Source: a virus
Virus record (IMG/VR): IMGVR_UViG_3300037010_000704
Span: 1 to 58,868 of that record
Length of the DNA stretch: 58,868 bases
Strand: one strand, 5' to 3'
Of this stretch, positions 1 through 7,331 are shown one piece after another. A model generated the notes under the pieces. It saw only the letters and a list, made by a program, of their open reading frames with translations, was not told the origin of the DNA and made no database searches. The translations under genes and the position numbers were made by a program. Positions within the stretch are counted from its first letter, which is position 1. Every line of letters begins with the position of its first letter.

Positions 1-888
1 GGTTTCGTGCCCGTTGGGGATGGCCTTGATCTGGTTCTCGGGGTGGATGATGTCGGTGGTGTTGGGGTCGAAGATGAAGGTTCCGACGCCCCAGATTTCG
101 TGGCCCACGGGGGTGTAGTCGGTGAGGTCGATGCCCCCACCATCACGCCAGTAGTCGCTGCGCTCCCGGAGGATGTAACCATCCTGGTCTTCCAAGCCGG
201 TCAGGCTCAGGACTTCAGGTGGCAGAATGATGTGCTGCTTACCACCCAGGGTGTCCGCCAGCTTGCGCTTGTCCTCTCTCATGACGAACCAGTCCAGGCC
301 AGGGGTCAGGGTGTCATTGGTCTCGATGTCGTAGAAGCGAAGAGGGCCATCCTGGTAGGTCAGGAGGGCTATGCCGTTGGGGATGTGGTAGTAATCGGTG
401 CCGAGGATCAGCCCATCGATTCCGATGTTCTCTGCCTTCCATGGAGGCTTCACATAGAATAGGGTGCCGTGGGCAGGGTCCGGGGCCTTGTACTCGACCC
501 ACCGCATGAACTGGTAGTCCAGGACGATTTCACCCGTGGCCTCGTTCACGCTGGCAATGTTGAGGTAGTTCATCCCAGGGACCATGTTGGTCCCGTCCAT
601 GCTGACTTCCTTGGTCCACTCGATGAACGCACCCTCCTTGCCCTCCAGCTTGGCGGCACAGACCCGTCCGTACTGGGTGCAGAGGTAGTAGTCCATGCTG
701 AGCCGAGTGCCTGAACCGGAGACGTTGGTGACGACCACCCTGACGTCGCCCTGACTGAAGTGGATCGTGTTCCCAAAGGCGTGTTGCACTTCACCGAAGT
801 TCTTGCGGAACCTGGGATTCTTGGCAACGACAGCTTGGATCTCAGCTTTTAGGAAGGACACAAGGTTGCCGTGAGTCATGTCGATCAT
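1..888 (-). CDS. Virion-type hypothetical protein (C-terminus beyond window)
   Basis: The frame is open from an ATG at 888 to the left edge, giving 296 codons without a stop, so the C-terminus is missing. The start overlaps the stop of the upstream GIY-YIG gene as ATGA, and a GGGGAC ribosome-binding site precedes it. The protein begins MIDMTHGNLVSFLKAE and is a soluble, mixed alpha/beta sequence rich in Trp, Tyr and Asp with no membrane segment. No catalytic motif is visible and I do not recognise a family. Its place at the end of a run of virion-type genes suggests a structural or neck/tail protein, which is inference only. The long plus-strand frame lying over it is a codon-bias shadow. Confidence 0.8.
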   Translation of the reverse strand, partial: MIDMTHGNLVSFLKAEIQAVVAKNPRFRKNFGEVQHAFGNTIHFSQGDVRVVVTNVSGSGTRLSMDYYLCTQYGRVCAAKLEGKEGAFIEWTKEVSMDGTNMVPGMNYLNIASVNEATGEIVLDYQFMRWVEYKAPDPAHGTLFYVKPPWKAENIGIDGLILGTDYYHIPNGIALLTYQDGPLRFYDIETNDTLTPGLDWFVMREDKRKLADTLGGKQHIILPPEVLSLTGLEDQDGYILRERSDYWRDGGGIDLTDYTPVGHEIWGVGTFIFDPNTTDIIHPENQIKAIPNGHET

Positions 889-1280
889 GGTGTGTCCCCA
901 TTGCTTAGGGTCTTACCGCCCCAGCGTGAGGCATACCAATTATTGTTAGGCTCTTCGGACTTCACCCTGCCCTTCTCGTCCGAGTGCTGCACGGACTTTA
1001 CCCCACCTTCTTGGAGGTTGTATCCCACGGAAGCCAGGAAGGCGTGTTTCTTGATCGCACTGGCCTCCAGATTGTTGAGTCCCACTTCTGAACTTGCTGT
1101 AGCGAGCATTTCCACCGTAAAAGCACCAGGACCATACTTCCTGATGGCGCGGTGAGGTAAGAGAGGGATCCCCTTCCGGGCCGCAGGCAGGTGCCATCCC
1201 CATCGTGTCTCCACGGAGTAGGAAGTCTTCCCGATGTAAACCTTCCCGTTCAGGGAATTGGTGCAACGGTAGACCAACAC
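885..1280 (-). CDS. GIY-YIG endonuclease, free-standing (homing type)
   Basis: This 131-residue protein starts with GTG at 1280, eight bases after a strong AAGGAG site. The N-terminal nuclease domain shows a degenerate GIY half (LVYRCTN, Tyr4), the YIG half (VYIGKT, Tyr15-Gly17), the Arg26/His30 pair, the metal-binding Glu72 in NNLEASAIKKH, and the closing YNLQEGG (Asn88). All catalytic positions of the family are therefore present. Members cut DNA, and free-standing phage copies usually act as homing endonucleases. The roughly 40 residues after the domain may bind DNA but match no module I know. It sits between virion-type genes and its TGA overlaps the next ATG, so it is embedded in their transcript. 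Confidence 0.85.
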   Translation of the reverse strand: MLVYRCTNSLNGKVYIGKTSYSVETRWGWHLPAARKGIPLLPHRAIRKYGPGAFTVEMLATASSEVGLNNLEASAIKKHAFLASVGYNLQEGGVKSVQHSDEKGRVKSEEPNNNWYASRWGGKTLSNGDTP

Positions 1281-1292
1281 CGCTTGGACTCC

Positions 1293-1661
1293 TTACTTCT
1301 TCTTCTCGCTGGGGAAGGGAGTGTCGGGGAGGGGAGCGACGGCCTGCTGAACAGGGGAGATCCAGCAGTCGATGGAGGCCCGGATGGCGGCGGGGGCCAG
1401 CGTGGCTTCCTCACGGGGGTACCAAGTGTTGCGGATGCGGGCGAGACCGTTAGCTTCCATGGCCTCAATCATCCACGTCGAGCCGTCACGGGCCTGGAAG
1501 ACCGCACCGGGCACGAAGTAGGTGTAGAAGCTGTGGTCGCCACCGATGGGGCTGTCCGAAGCGAGTGAAGCGTCACTGGCGGTCGGACCCAGGGTGAGTT
1601 CCTCAGCGTCGATACCGGCTGCGGCTACTAGGGTGGCGACTAGGGATCTCGAAGCCGTCAT
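1293..1661 (-). CDS. Hypothetical protein, 122 aa
   Basis: I chose the ATG at 1661 because AGAGG lies just upstream; the longer in-frame version to 1778 would run into the neighbouring gene. The protein begins MTASRSLVATLVAAAGIDAE, has a central aromatic section (HSFYTYFVPGAVF, STWMIEAME) and ends in three lysines. No signal peptide, membrane segment or catalytic motif is clear. The N-terminal alanine-rich helix is too polar for a confident signal sequence. It lies between the GIY-YIG gene and a 411-residue virion-type gene on the same strand. Function unknown; a small structural or assembly protein is a guess from context. Confidence 0.7.
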   Translation of the reverse strand: MTASRSLVATLVAAAGIDAEELTLGPTASDASLASDSPIGGDHSFYTYFVPGAVFQARDGSTWMIEAMEANGLARIRNTWYPREEATLAPAAIRASIDCWISPVQQAVAPLPDTPFPSEKKK

Positions 1662-1717
1662 GGCATACCTCTTCTCTGCATGGGGGGTTGGAAGTTCATA
1701 CTTGGGTACTAAGAAGG

Positions 1718-2953
1718 TCACGTCATTATATTTCCGAAGGTGACCGTCCGCCCCCTGGGGACGGTCGGGTTTTCCCACACCTTGGTCGGGTCCGTACGGG
1801 GGTCCGATAGAGGCTCCTTGTCGTGCTGGGGGGCATCGAAGGCTGGGTGGAAGACTCCACCCGTCTGGTTGGTGAGGGGGATCTTGTAGCGGACGTCGTT
1901 GTGCATCATAACTGCGGCGGAGTAGTCCTGTTGGAGAAGGACTCCCCTTTCGGTCTTGTAGGTCACAGGGCCAATGATCCAGCGTTCCCCATTGCGTCGG
2001 ACAATCATGTCCCCCGATTGAATCAAGGGGGCAGGCACGGTGAATGCCTGGGACTCACGGGTGACCTTCTTGCCACCCTCTTCGGTCTCGATGGTGGCGG
2101 CGGAGTCCGGGTCCACAAAGAGAAAGTCGATGGGGCCGTAGTAGCCACCAACGATTCCTGTCTGGTAGCAGGCGTCACATCCGGTCCTGGGTTCACCACT
2201 GGCCTGTGTGCAGAAGCAGGTCTCGCCTTTGGTCCGCCTGACCATGAGCCACACGGGCTCGGCCCGCTGCTCCAACAGCCACTTCTGGCGGCGGATCATC
2301 TCAGCGTGGATGTAGGTCATCCGGTCCACCTGGAAGGTGTCCTGGATCTCTGTGCCGGGGGCACCTGGGGCGTGGACCTCGACGTTCCCATGAAGGACGG
2401 GAACCACGGTGTAGAAGGTGCGGACCCCTTCGATGGCGATGCTCACCGAGTTCAGGAGCTTGGCATATTCGACCTCAATGACCGTGTCGTCGTCGATCAG
2501 AGTGCTGGGTTGCTCACGACGGTCGCCGGTCGCATGGAGGATCACGGTCTGCTGGAGCCACACAGTGCGGTCCAGGCCATCCACACGACCACAGCGGGTC
2601 AGAACACCATTCACGTAGAGGCGGATGTCCTCAGGCTGACTGGCCACACTAGGCCTGCCCTGAACGATCTCAGCGTAGGGGATGTCGGGGAGCTTGAAGA
2701 TGTAGCGGCCCTGCTCACCCTTTTCCACCCAATCCGTGGGCTGAACCGTGTAGACCACGTTCTCCAGGTGGGACTGATCCCGGAAGGTGTGGCCGGGAAC
2801 GGGGCCGAAGATATTGATCCTCTCCCAGTCTATGGGGGCATCAAAGGCCCGGTAGACGTGGTAGCCGATGACCTTGGGGTTCGGGTCGTCCACCCAGTAG
2901 AGATCCCGGATGCCGGGCTCCATGGAGGACAGAACTGTGAGGTCTTGGATCAT
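1718..2953 (-). CDS. Virion-type protein with a four-cysteine zinc knuckle
   Basis: The protein has 411 residues and its ATG overlaps the TGA of a 35-residue gene, so it is probably translated by coupling. The N-terminal part (YWVDDPNPKVIGYHVYRAF) reads like a fibronectin-type or Ig-like beta domain, as in virion proteins that bring two chains together. Around residues 245-265 there is a CxC...CxxC cluster (CFCTQ, then CDACYQTG) followed by a GGYYGP turn, a typical small zinc-binding knuckle. No enzyme motif is seen. Its neighbours are other virion-type genes. A neck, connector or tail-completion role is possible but cannot be shown from the sequence. Confidence 0.8.
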   Translation of the reverse strand: MIQDLTVLSSMEPGIRDLYWVDDPNPKVIGYHVYRAFDAPIDWERINIFGPVPGHTFRDQSHLENVVYTVQPTDWVEKGEQGRYIFKLPDIPYAEIVQGRPSVASQPEDIRLYVNGVLTRCGRVDGLDRTVWLQQTVILHATGDRREQPSTLIDDDTVIEVEYAKLLNSVSIAIEGVRTFYTVVPVLHGNVEVHAPGAPGTEIQDTFQVDRMTYIHAEMIRRQKWLLEQRAEPVWLMVRRTKGETCFCTQASGEPRTGCDACYQTGIVGGYYGPIDFLFVDPDSAATIETEEGGKKVTRESQAFTVPAPLIQSGDMIVRRNGERWIIGPVTYKTERGVLLQQDYSAAVMMHNDVRYKIPLTNQTGGVFHPAFDAPQHDKEPLSDPRTDPTKVWENPTVPRGRTVTFGNIMT

Positions 2954-3057
2954 GCGACGGCCCGCCCTTCGCGTAGAGCAAGGATGTCCTCAAAGGAGTA
3001 AGTTGCGATCAGATTCAAATCTCGGTCCCTCAATTCAACTATGGGTATCCACCCCAT
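2950..3057 (-). CDS. Small coupled ORF, 35 aa
   Basis: This short frame starts with ATG at 3057, with TAGGG about seven bases upstream. It reads MGWIPIVELRDRDLNLIATY, then SFEDILALREGRAVA, and its TGA overlaps the ATG of the 411-residue gene as ATGA. The composition is protein-like and the coupling to both neighbours is typical of this genome. It may be a tiny protein, a leader that opens the next ribosome-binding site, or both. Function unknown. Confidence 0.55.
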   Translation of the reverse strand: MGWIPIVELRDRDLNLIATYSFEDILALREGRAVA

Positions 3058-3187
3058 TCAGTGCCCTACGGCGTTCGGCTAGGGGTTGTGGTAAGGCGTC
3101 GGCGATCTTCAAGTGTGAGCATGGTCTATCCTCGCCTACTTGAAGTTGAAAGTGTCCGTTTTGAGTCAGATTAGGGTAATACATCAT
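3035..3187 (-). CDS. Small coupled ORF, 50 aa
   Basis: The ATG at 3187 overlaps the stop of the 285-residue gene (ATGA); a second ATG follows at once at 3184. A good AGGTGG site lies in the end of the upstream gene. The product begins MMYYPNLTQNGHFQLQVGED and ends LAERRRALNGVDTHS, overlapping the 35-residue frame by 23 bases. It has one Cys and one His close together (PCSH), too few for a clear metal site. Neighbouring starts and stops form an unbroken coupled chain from 4041 down to 1718, which supports translation. Function unknown. Confidence 0.55.
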   Translation of the reverse strand: MMYYPNLTQNGHFQLQVGEDRPCSHLKIADALPQPLAERRRALNGVDTHS

Positions 3188-4041
3188 CCGAGAAGCCACC
3201 TGCTCTGCCTCAAACCCACAGATACGGGGCGGTTGGCGGTGAGGTTGGGCAGCCACTCGTTGAGTTCCGCCCGGTATTGCTCGGCGAGGCCCTGGTAGCC
3301 AGCGGCTTTCTGGAGGTCCAGGCTGACCCCGTTGAGGCTGTAGCCGAACTCGTCAGCGGTCCAGCGGGCGGCTTCAGCCGACAGGCAGAAGGCGGCAGCA
3401 CCCAGGGCAGCCGCATTGGCCCAATCATCGTGGATGTTCTCCAGGGTGTAGCCGTGGTCGGCCATGGGGTTCGCGGTGTTGAGCTTGGAGATAGCCAGCT
3501 TGAGCATTCGGATGATCGTGGTGTCCGTCCAAATGAAGCCCACCCTGGTGGAGTAGCCTGCGACGACCTTACCCGGCGTGGGGGGCCGGAAGTGATAGTT
3601 CCTGTCAGGGTTGGTGTCGCTCAGGAGTTCACGGACCATGGTGACCATGTCAGCCGTCTTCTGATTGATGACCGGGGTACTCGCCATGAGGACCGAGGGG
3701 GCCTCCATGGAACTCGTCATGGGGTTGGCCGACACGACCCTGAAGTCGTCGATTACGTTCACAACCTCAGAGTCGGGGTATTGCTGGAGGGACCAGACGA
3801 CCTGATAGTCCCCGGATCCCCAATTGGAGGGTAGGGTCATCCCGACGAAGAAGAGGCCGACCTCGGCCCCCCTGGACGGCTGGGCCTGTGGTCCGGCCAC
3901 CAGGATTTTCCTGCCATCCTCACCAATAAGGTAGATGGTGTAGGAGATGAGGGCCGGTTCAACCGGGCGACCGGACTCATCCCTCACCATCAGGGAAAGG
4001 TCTCCAGGGCCTAGTGTCTTACCAGAAAAGAATGTGGACAC
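3184..4041 (-). CDS. Virion-type hypothetical protein, 285 aa
   Basis: The gene starts with GTG at 4041 after a GAGG site and heads the minus-strand group that runs to the left edge. Residues 1-110 (GPGDLSLMVRDESGRPVEPA, then YTIYLIGEDGRK) resemble an immunoglobulin-like or carboxypeptidase-regulatory-like beta sandwich. The C-terminal half is helical and aromatic, with an alanine-rich stretch near residues 200-225 (NAAALGAAAFCLSAEAARW). No signal peptide or catalytic motif is seen. It diverges from the UvrD-type helicase gene, so 4042-4142 must hold promoters for both directions. A head-tail connector or neck role is plausible but unproven. Confidence 0.75.
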   Translation of the reverse strand: MSTFFSGKTLGPGDLSLMVRDESGRPVEPALISYTIYLIGEDGRKILVAGPQAQPSRGAEVGLFFVGMTLPSNWGSGDYQVVWSLQQYPDSEVVNVIDDFRVVSANPMTSSMEAPSVLMASTPVINQKTADMVTMVRELLSDTNPDRNYHFRPPTPGKVVAGYSTRVGFIWTDTTIIRMLKLAISKLNTANPMADHGYTLENIHDDWANAAALGAAAFCLSAEAARWTADEFGYSLNGVSLDLQKAAGYQGLAEQYRAELNEWLPNLTANRPVSVGLRQSRWLLG

Positions 4042-4142
4042 GGTTACCTCGCACGTTCATTGAAGGAATTGGAAGCTGATTCGTGGAACTCAGGTATCCT
4101 AGAGGCACGGTGGGAGTTGAAGCCACGCCTACTGGGGTAATA
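4042..4142. promoter_or_regulatory. Divergent intergenic region
   Basis: This 101-bp gap lies between two genes that point away from each other and must contain start signals for both. I see no convincing -35/-10 pair. The plus-strand stretch ACTC...ATCCTAG near 4089-4103 partly resembles the motif upstream of 6623 (ACTC...ATCCTAG), but the GTGTA core is missing. GGGG upstream of ATG 4143 serves as ribosome-binding site for the helicase. Confidence 0.4.
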
Positions 4143-6122
4143 ATGACATCCAAAAAATCATCTCTGAATGAAGAGCAAAACAGCGCCGTCATCCACCCAC
4201 AGGGATCTCCTGCTTGTATCATAGCCGGTGCTGGGTCTGGAAAGACCAAGGTTCTCGCCTCTCGAATCGTCTGGCTCATCACTGAGGGTGTCAACCCCCG
4301 CCGCATCCTTGCCATCACATTCACCAACAAGGCTGCCGATGAACTCCGGGAGCGGGTAGCCAGGGAGTTGGGGATCGAGCAGGATGAAAAGACCGGCCCA
4401 CGGATCGGGACCATTCACAGTTTCGCTCTGAACGCTATCCGCAAGGATGCTAAGGGCTTCGGGTTAGACCACCGGGTCTCCCCCCTGGATGACTACGGCC
4501 AAAAGGAGATGATCGACCGCATCATCTTCCGGGGCAAGTTCACGGACACCGGCAAGCCCGACGGATCCCTGCTGAATCCCTGGGGCGTCAAAGACAAGAT
4601 CCAGTATCACCGAGCCAGGGGCCTCGGCTTCTACACCGACTACACCCCAGAGGTCCACAAGGAGGTGCTCAAGCGACACTCCGGCCTCCACGCCCTCTCC
4701 GATGGGGAGCTTGAAATCTGGCGACTCTACCAGGACGAGAAGCGGATGAACTCCGTTGTGGACTTCGACGACATGCTGCACCTTGTGGTGGAGCGGGCCG
4801 GTCGGGACGAGGTCTGGCGGGCACGACTCCAGTCCCAGTTCGACCACATCCTCATGGATGAGACTCAGGACACCAACGTCGTCCAGTGGCAGTTCTTCGA
4901 CTTCCTCTTCCGCCCCGACAACTTCAATGCCTACATCGTCGGGGACATGAGCCAGTCCATCTACGCCTTCAACGGAGCAGCCCCCAGCCTCCTCCTGGAA
5001 TACTCCCAAGGCTGGCGTGGGGTTGTCCCGACCCCCTATACCCTGGCCTGGAACTACCGAAGCTGCCCCGAGATCGTCAAGCTCGCCAACATCATCCAGA
5101 AGAAGATGACCGAAACGATCCCCCTCCACATGAAGTCCTTCCGGGGTGAGCGGGGGGAAACCGGCGTGGTCCGGTCCCTGCGGGCCACGACCCCCAGGGA
5201 GATCGCTTGCACGGCTGCCCACGAGATCAAACAGGGCAACGCCCGCATCAAGAACAAGGTGGCCTTCCGAGACCATGCCTTCCTGGTCCGGTCTGCCAGC
5301 CAAATCCGAGACATTGAATCCGAACTCGTCATTCAACGGATCCCCTACGTGATCCGGGGTGGCAGGGGCCTGCTCCAAACCGAAGAAGCCCGGGACATCC
5401 TTGCCTACCTTCGCTTCGCCGTGAACGTCCGGGACTGTGAATCCTTCGCCCGGGCTATTGCAGCCCCCCGTCGTGGGGTCGGGGACGTCGCCATAGAGAA
5501 GATCCGGGCTGTCGCCAGGAAGGAGTTCGACGGGGACATCCTCCGGGGCAGCGAGAAGGTGAGCCATGCCAAGCTGTCTGCCTTCAACGACGGCATCCGA
5601 GGCATCCAGCGTCAGGGCAGTCCTGTGGACGCCTTCAACTACGCCATCCACATGTCCGGCTACCTCAACTTCATCAAGGACAAATATGGCAAGAAGGAAC
5701 CTGACAAGGTCGAGACGAAGATCGAGAACCTTGGTCGCCTCAAGGACATGATCGCTGGGATCGTCGAGTTCAAGCCTGAGACCACCCTGGAGGATCTCGT
5801 CTTCCAGCTCACCTTGCATGAGAAGGAAGAGCGCAAGAATGAGGGGGAGGATGACGACGGTGCCGTGGTCATCTCCACCATCCACTCGGCCAAGGGCCTG
5901 GAGTGGCGACACGTCTATGTCTGGAATTGCTATGAGGGCACCCTGCCCCACATGTATTGCAAGACGGACGCTGAGATTGAAGAGGAACGCCGTCTGTTCT
6001 ACGTGGCCGTCACCCGTGCGAGGGACAACGTGGCCCTCTGCCTGCCTGGGGTCGTCCAGCGTGGTCCCAACTTCCAGTCCGTCATGCCTTCTCGCTTCCT
6101 CACTGAACTTGGCCTCGTATGA
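4143..6122 (+). CDS. UvrD/Rep/PcrA-type SF1A DNA helicase
   Basis: The protein has 659 residues when started at ATG 4143, which follows GGGG and places NEEQN (the Q motif) near the N-terminus. A 20-codon upstream extension has no clear ribosome-binding site. All superfamily 1A motifs are visible: Q motif NEEQNSAV, Walker A GAGSGKT (29-35), Ia ITFTNKAADELRERV, II DETQD (239-243), III GDMSQSIYAFNGA, IV NYRSCPEI, V STIHSAKGLEW and VI RRLFYVAVTRAR. Such enzymes unwind DNA 3' to 5' using ATP in replication and repair. The length is close to PcrA/UvrD without the C-terminal Tudor-like tail. It leads a plus-strand group, and the next gene overlaps its stop (ATGA). A phage replication or recombination role is inferred. 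Confidence 0.95.
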   Translation: MTSKKSSLNEEQNSAVIHPQGSPACIIAGAGSGKTKVLASRIVWLITEGVNPRRILAITFTNKAADELRERVARELGIEQDEKTGPRIGTIHSFALNAIRKDAKGFGLDHRVSPLDDYGQKEMIDRIIFRGKFTDTGKPDGSLLNPWGVKDKIQYHRARGLGFYTDYTPEVHKEVLKRHSGLHALSDGELEIWRLYQDEKRMNSVVDFDDMLHLVVERAGRDEVWRARLQSQFDHILMDETQDTNVVQWQFFDFLFRPDNFNAYIVGDMSQSIYAFNGAAPSLLLEYSQGWRGVVPTPYTLAWNYRSCPEIVKLANIIQKKMTETIPLHMKSFRGERGETGVVRSLRATTPREIACTAAHEIKQGNARIKNKVAFRDHAFLVRSASQIRDIESELVIQRIPYVIRGGRGLLQTEEARDILAYLRFAVNVRDCESFARAIAAPRRGVGDVAIEKIRAVARKEFDGDILRGSEKVSHAKLSAFNDGIRGIQRQGSPVDAFNYAIHMSGYLNFIKDKYGKKEPDKVETKIENLGRLKDMIAGIVEFKPETTLEDLVFQLTLHEKEERKNEGEDDDGAVVISTIHSAKGLEWRHVYVWNCYEGTLPHMYCKTDAEIEEERRLFYVAVTRARDNVALCLPGVVQRGPNFQSVMPSRFLTELGLV

Positions 6123-6529
6123 TCCGGGTCAAGACCAACTTCGACCCCGAGAGTCTCTGGCATCCCACGGAGATCCGGCAGGTTTCAGCCCTACGCCCTC
6201 TCAGGGGTAGCGAGGATGCCTTCCTCCTGACGTTTCCCCTCAGGAGAACCCGGAGCGGGGTTGTCTACTATGCCGCAGCCCAGGGCGTCCGCATGGAGGA
6301 TGGGGAGATCCTGATCGACATCCGCTCCTGTGTCATCCACAAGAAGCCCCATGAGTTTCTGTGGCTGGCTACCAACCCTGCCGAGTTTGGGACAGCCGTG
6401 CTCTTTCTCCGTAAGGGGTTGAACCACAATCGTTTGGGCTTCCCATATGTCCGGGGCACTCGTGGAGACGTCGTGCTACCCAATGGGGAGTTCACCACAT
6501 ATTTCTTACATTCAGGGGAGATATACTAG
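6119..6529 (+). CDS. Hypothetical protein, 136 aa, coupled to helicase
   Basis: The ATG overlaps the helicase TGA (ATGA), so the two proteins are probably made together and may work together. The sequence is basic and beta-rich (FLLTFPLRRTRSGVVYYAAA, ILIDIRSCVIHKK) and ends FTTYFLHSGEIY. There is no Cys cluster, nucleotide-binding loop or membrane segment. A small DNA-binding or helicase-accessory protein would fit the context, but nothing in the sequence proves it. A gap of about 90 bp with a promoter-like motif follows. Confidence 0.75.
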   Translation: MIRVKTNFDPESLWHPTEIRQVSALRPLRGSEDAFLLTFPLRRTRSGVVYYAAAQGVRMEDGEILIDIRSCVIHKKPHEFLWLATNPAEFGTAVLFLRKGLNHNRLGFPYVRGTRGDVVLPNGEFTTYFLHSGEIY

Positions 6530-6573
6530 GGGCTATTCAGGCACCAGTAATTTTATCTGATAACAAATATCGT

Positions 6574-6600
6574 TAGACTCTACGCTAATCCTAGTGTATG
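6574..6600 (+). promoter_or_regulatory. Putative phage promoter, copy 1 (TA-N3-TCTA-N11-GTGTA)
   Basis: The 27-bp block has TA at its left edge, TCTA at 6579-6582 and GTGTA at 6594-6598. The same arrangement with identical spacing occurs at 12363-12389 and 15333-15359 on the minus strand, each time 20-40 bp upstream of a gene start in a gap. Here it lies 23 bp before the GTG of the 86-residue gene. The repeated spacing and position argue for a promoter, perhaps read by a phage-modified or phage-encoded RNA polymerase. Confidence 0.55.
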
Positions 6601-6622
6601 TAGATGGGAATGGAGACATACT

Positions 6623-6883
6623 GTGAACACCTTGGCAGGAATCCAGGGGGACGCGCTGCTCGATGCCTACGCAGGCGGCAAATGGGACAACTACATGGCG
6701 GATGAGGACGAGTTCTACGCCACCCGCCTCTACACGGAGGGAGCCAAATCCGTCCTGAAGATCGGCGTCCCTATGACCCCGAACTTCCTCACGGGCTATG
6801 GCCCTGACGCCGACGACATCCATCCGGCCCACACGGGCCTCCCCAACGCCTTCTTCAAGAACCCCTACGAGGTGGCGAAATGA
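6623..6883 (+). CDS. Hypothetical acidic protein, 86 aa
   Basis: The gene starts with GTG at 6623 after GGAGAC and is the first gene behind the putative promoter at 6574-6600. The product is acidic and aromatic (AYAGGKWDNYMADEDEFYAT), with a second half containing PMTPNFLTGYGPDADDIHPA. It has no recognisable domain, no Cys and no hydrophobic segment. Its TGA overlaps the ATG of the next small gene. Small acidic proteins right after an early-type promoter are often host-takeover factors, but that is only a contextual guess. Confidence 0.75.
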   Translation: MNTLAGIQGDALLDAYAGGKWDNYMADEDEFYATRLYTEGAKSVLKIGVPMTPNFLTGYGPDADDIHPAHTGLPNAFFKNPYEVAK

Positions 6884-7131
6884 TGACCACGGTGGGAGAA
6901 CTCATCGAACTCCTGAAGAATGAGGATCCCAAGCGGGTCGTAGTCCTGCGTTACGGGGATGAATACACCCCCCTCTTCTTCATGTGGACGGGTGCCTACC
7001 GGGCTGAGTCCACCTGGGCCGGGAAAATGGGCCTGGAGACCCTCACCGACAAAGATCGCAAGATCGGCTACACCGAGAAGGACGTATTCAAAGACGGCGT
7101 CCCAGCCCTGGCCCTCAACGGAGTCCACTGA
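6880..7131 (+). CDS. Hypothetical protein, 83 aa
   Basis: The start codons ATG 6880 and ATG 6883 are adjacent; the first overlaps the TGA of the upstream gene. The N-terminus MTTVGELIELLKNEDPKRVV followed by a short strand (VVLRYGDEYTPLF) resembles small phage proteins in which a helix precedes a beta hairpin, often annotated as hypothetical. I see no catalytic residues or metal site. It belongs to the same small transcript as the 86-residue gene. Confidence 0.75.
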   Translation: MMTTVGELIELLKNEDPKRVVVLRYGDEYTPLFFMWTGAYRAESTWAGKMGLETLTDKDRKIGYTEKDVFKDGVPALALNGVH

Positions 7132-7157
7132 TACTGGCCCACAACGCTCCGCAGTTC

Positions 7158-7262
7158 ATGGCACCCTACGACCGGCCCCGCCGCTGGGCTTCTGTTGTCC
7201 GCTCTGACAGGATGCACTCCTGGTATTGGCACAACCACAAGGCCCATGTTCACGATTCATGA
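7158..7262 (+). CDS. Possible small ORF, 34 aa
   Basis: An ATG at 7158 opens a 34-residue frame rich in Arg, His and Trp (MAPYDRPRRWASVVRSDRMH, then SWYWHNHKAHVHDS). It lies 26 bases after the 83-residue gene and ends just before a strong terminator, so it is within the transcript. There is no good ribosome-binding site, and the frame is open further upstream without an ATG or GTG. It could be real or just open sequence. Confidence 0.35.
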   Translation: MAPYDRPRRWASVVRSDRMHSWYWHNHKAHVHDS

Positions 7263-7280
7263 ACCATGGATAGGGGTGTA

Positions 7281-7314
7281 ATGAAAAGGACCGGATGGCT
7301 CCGGTCCTTTTCAT
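7281..7314. terminator. Bidirectional intrinsic terminator
   Basis: A perfect 15-bp stem (ATGAAAAGGACCGGA at 7281-7295 with its complement at 7300-7314) closes a TGGC loop. The stem has A-runs on one side and T-runs on the other, so each strand reads as a GC-rich hairpin ending in U residues. It sits between the plus-strand block ending near 7262 and the minus-strand peptidase ending at 7332, exactly where two converging transcripts need to stop. Confidence 0.92.
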
Positions 7315-7331
7315 ATCTGCGCTCTGCTGGC

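Noticed and set aside
1823-3001. 392-residue plus-strand frame over the zinc-knuckle virion gene
   Set aside because: Mirrors the minus-strand gene, is rich in Gly, Val, Asp and His as typical of antisense shadows, and has no start signal.
4464-5951. 495-residue minus-strand frame over the UvrD-type helicase
   Set aside because: The plus-strand frame has all helicase motifs; the minus frame is an Asp/Gly/Val-rich shadow.
7273-7282. TAGGGGTGTAATG as a fourth promoter copy
   Set aside because: GTGTA is present but TCTA is missing at the 11-base spacing, and it lies directly before a terminator.
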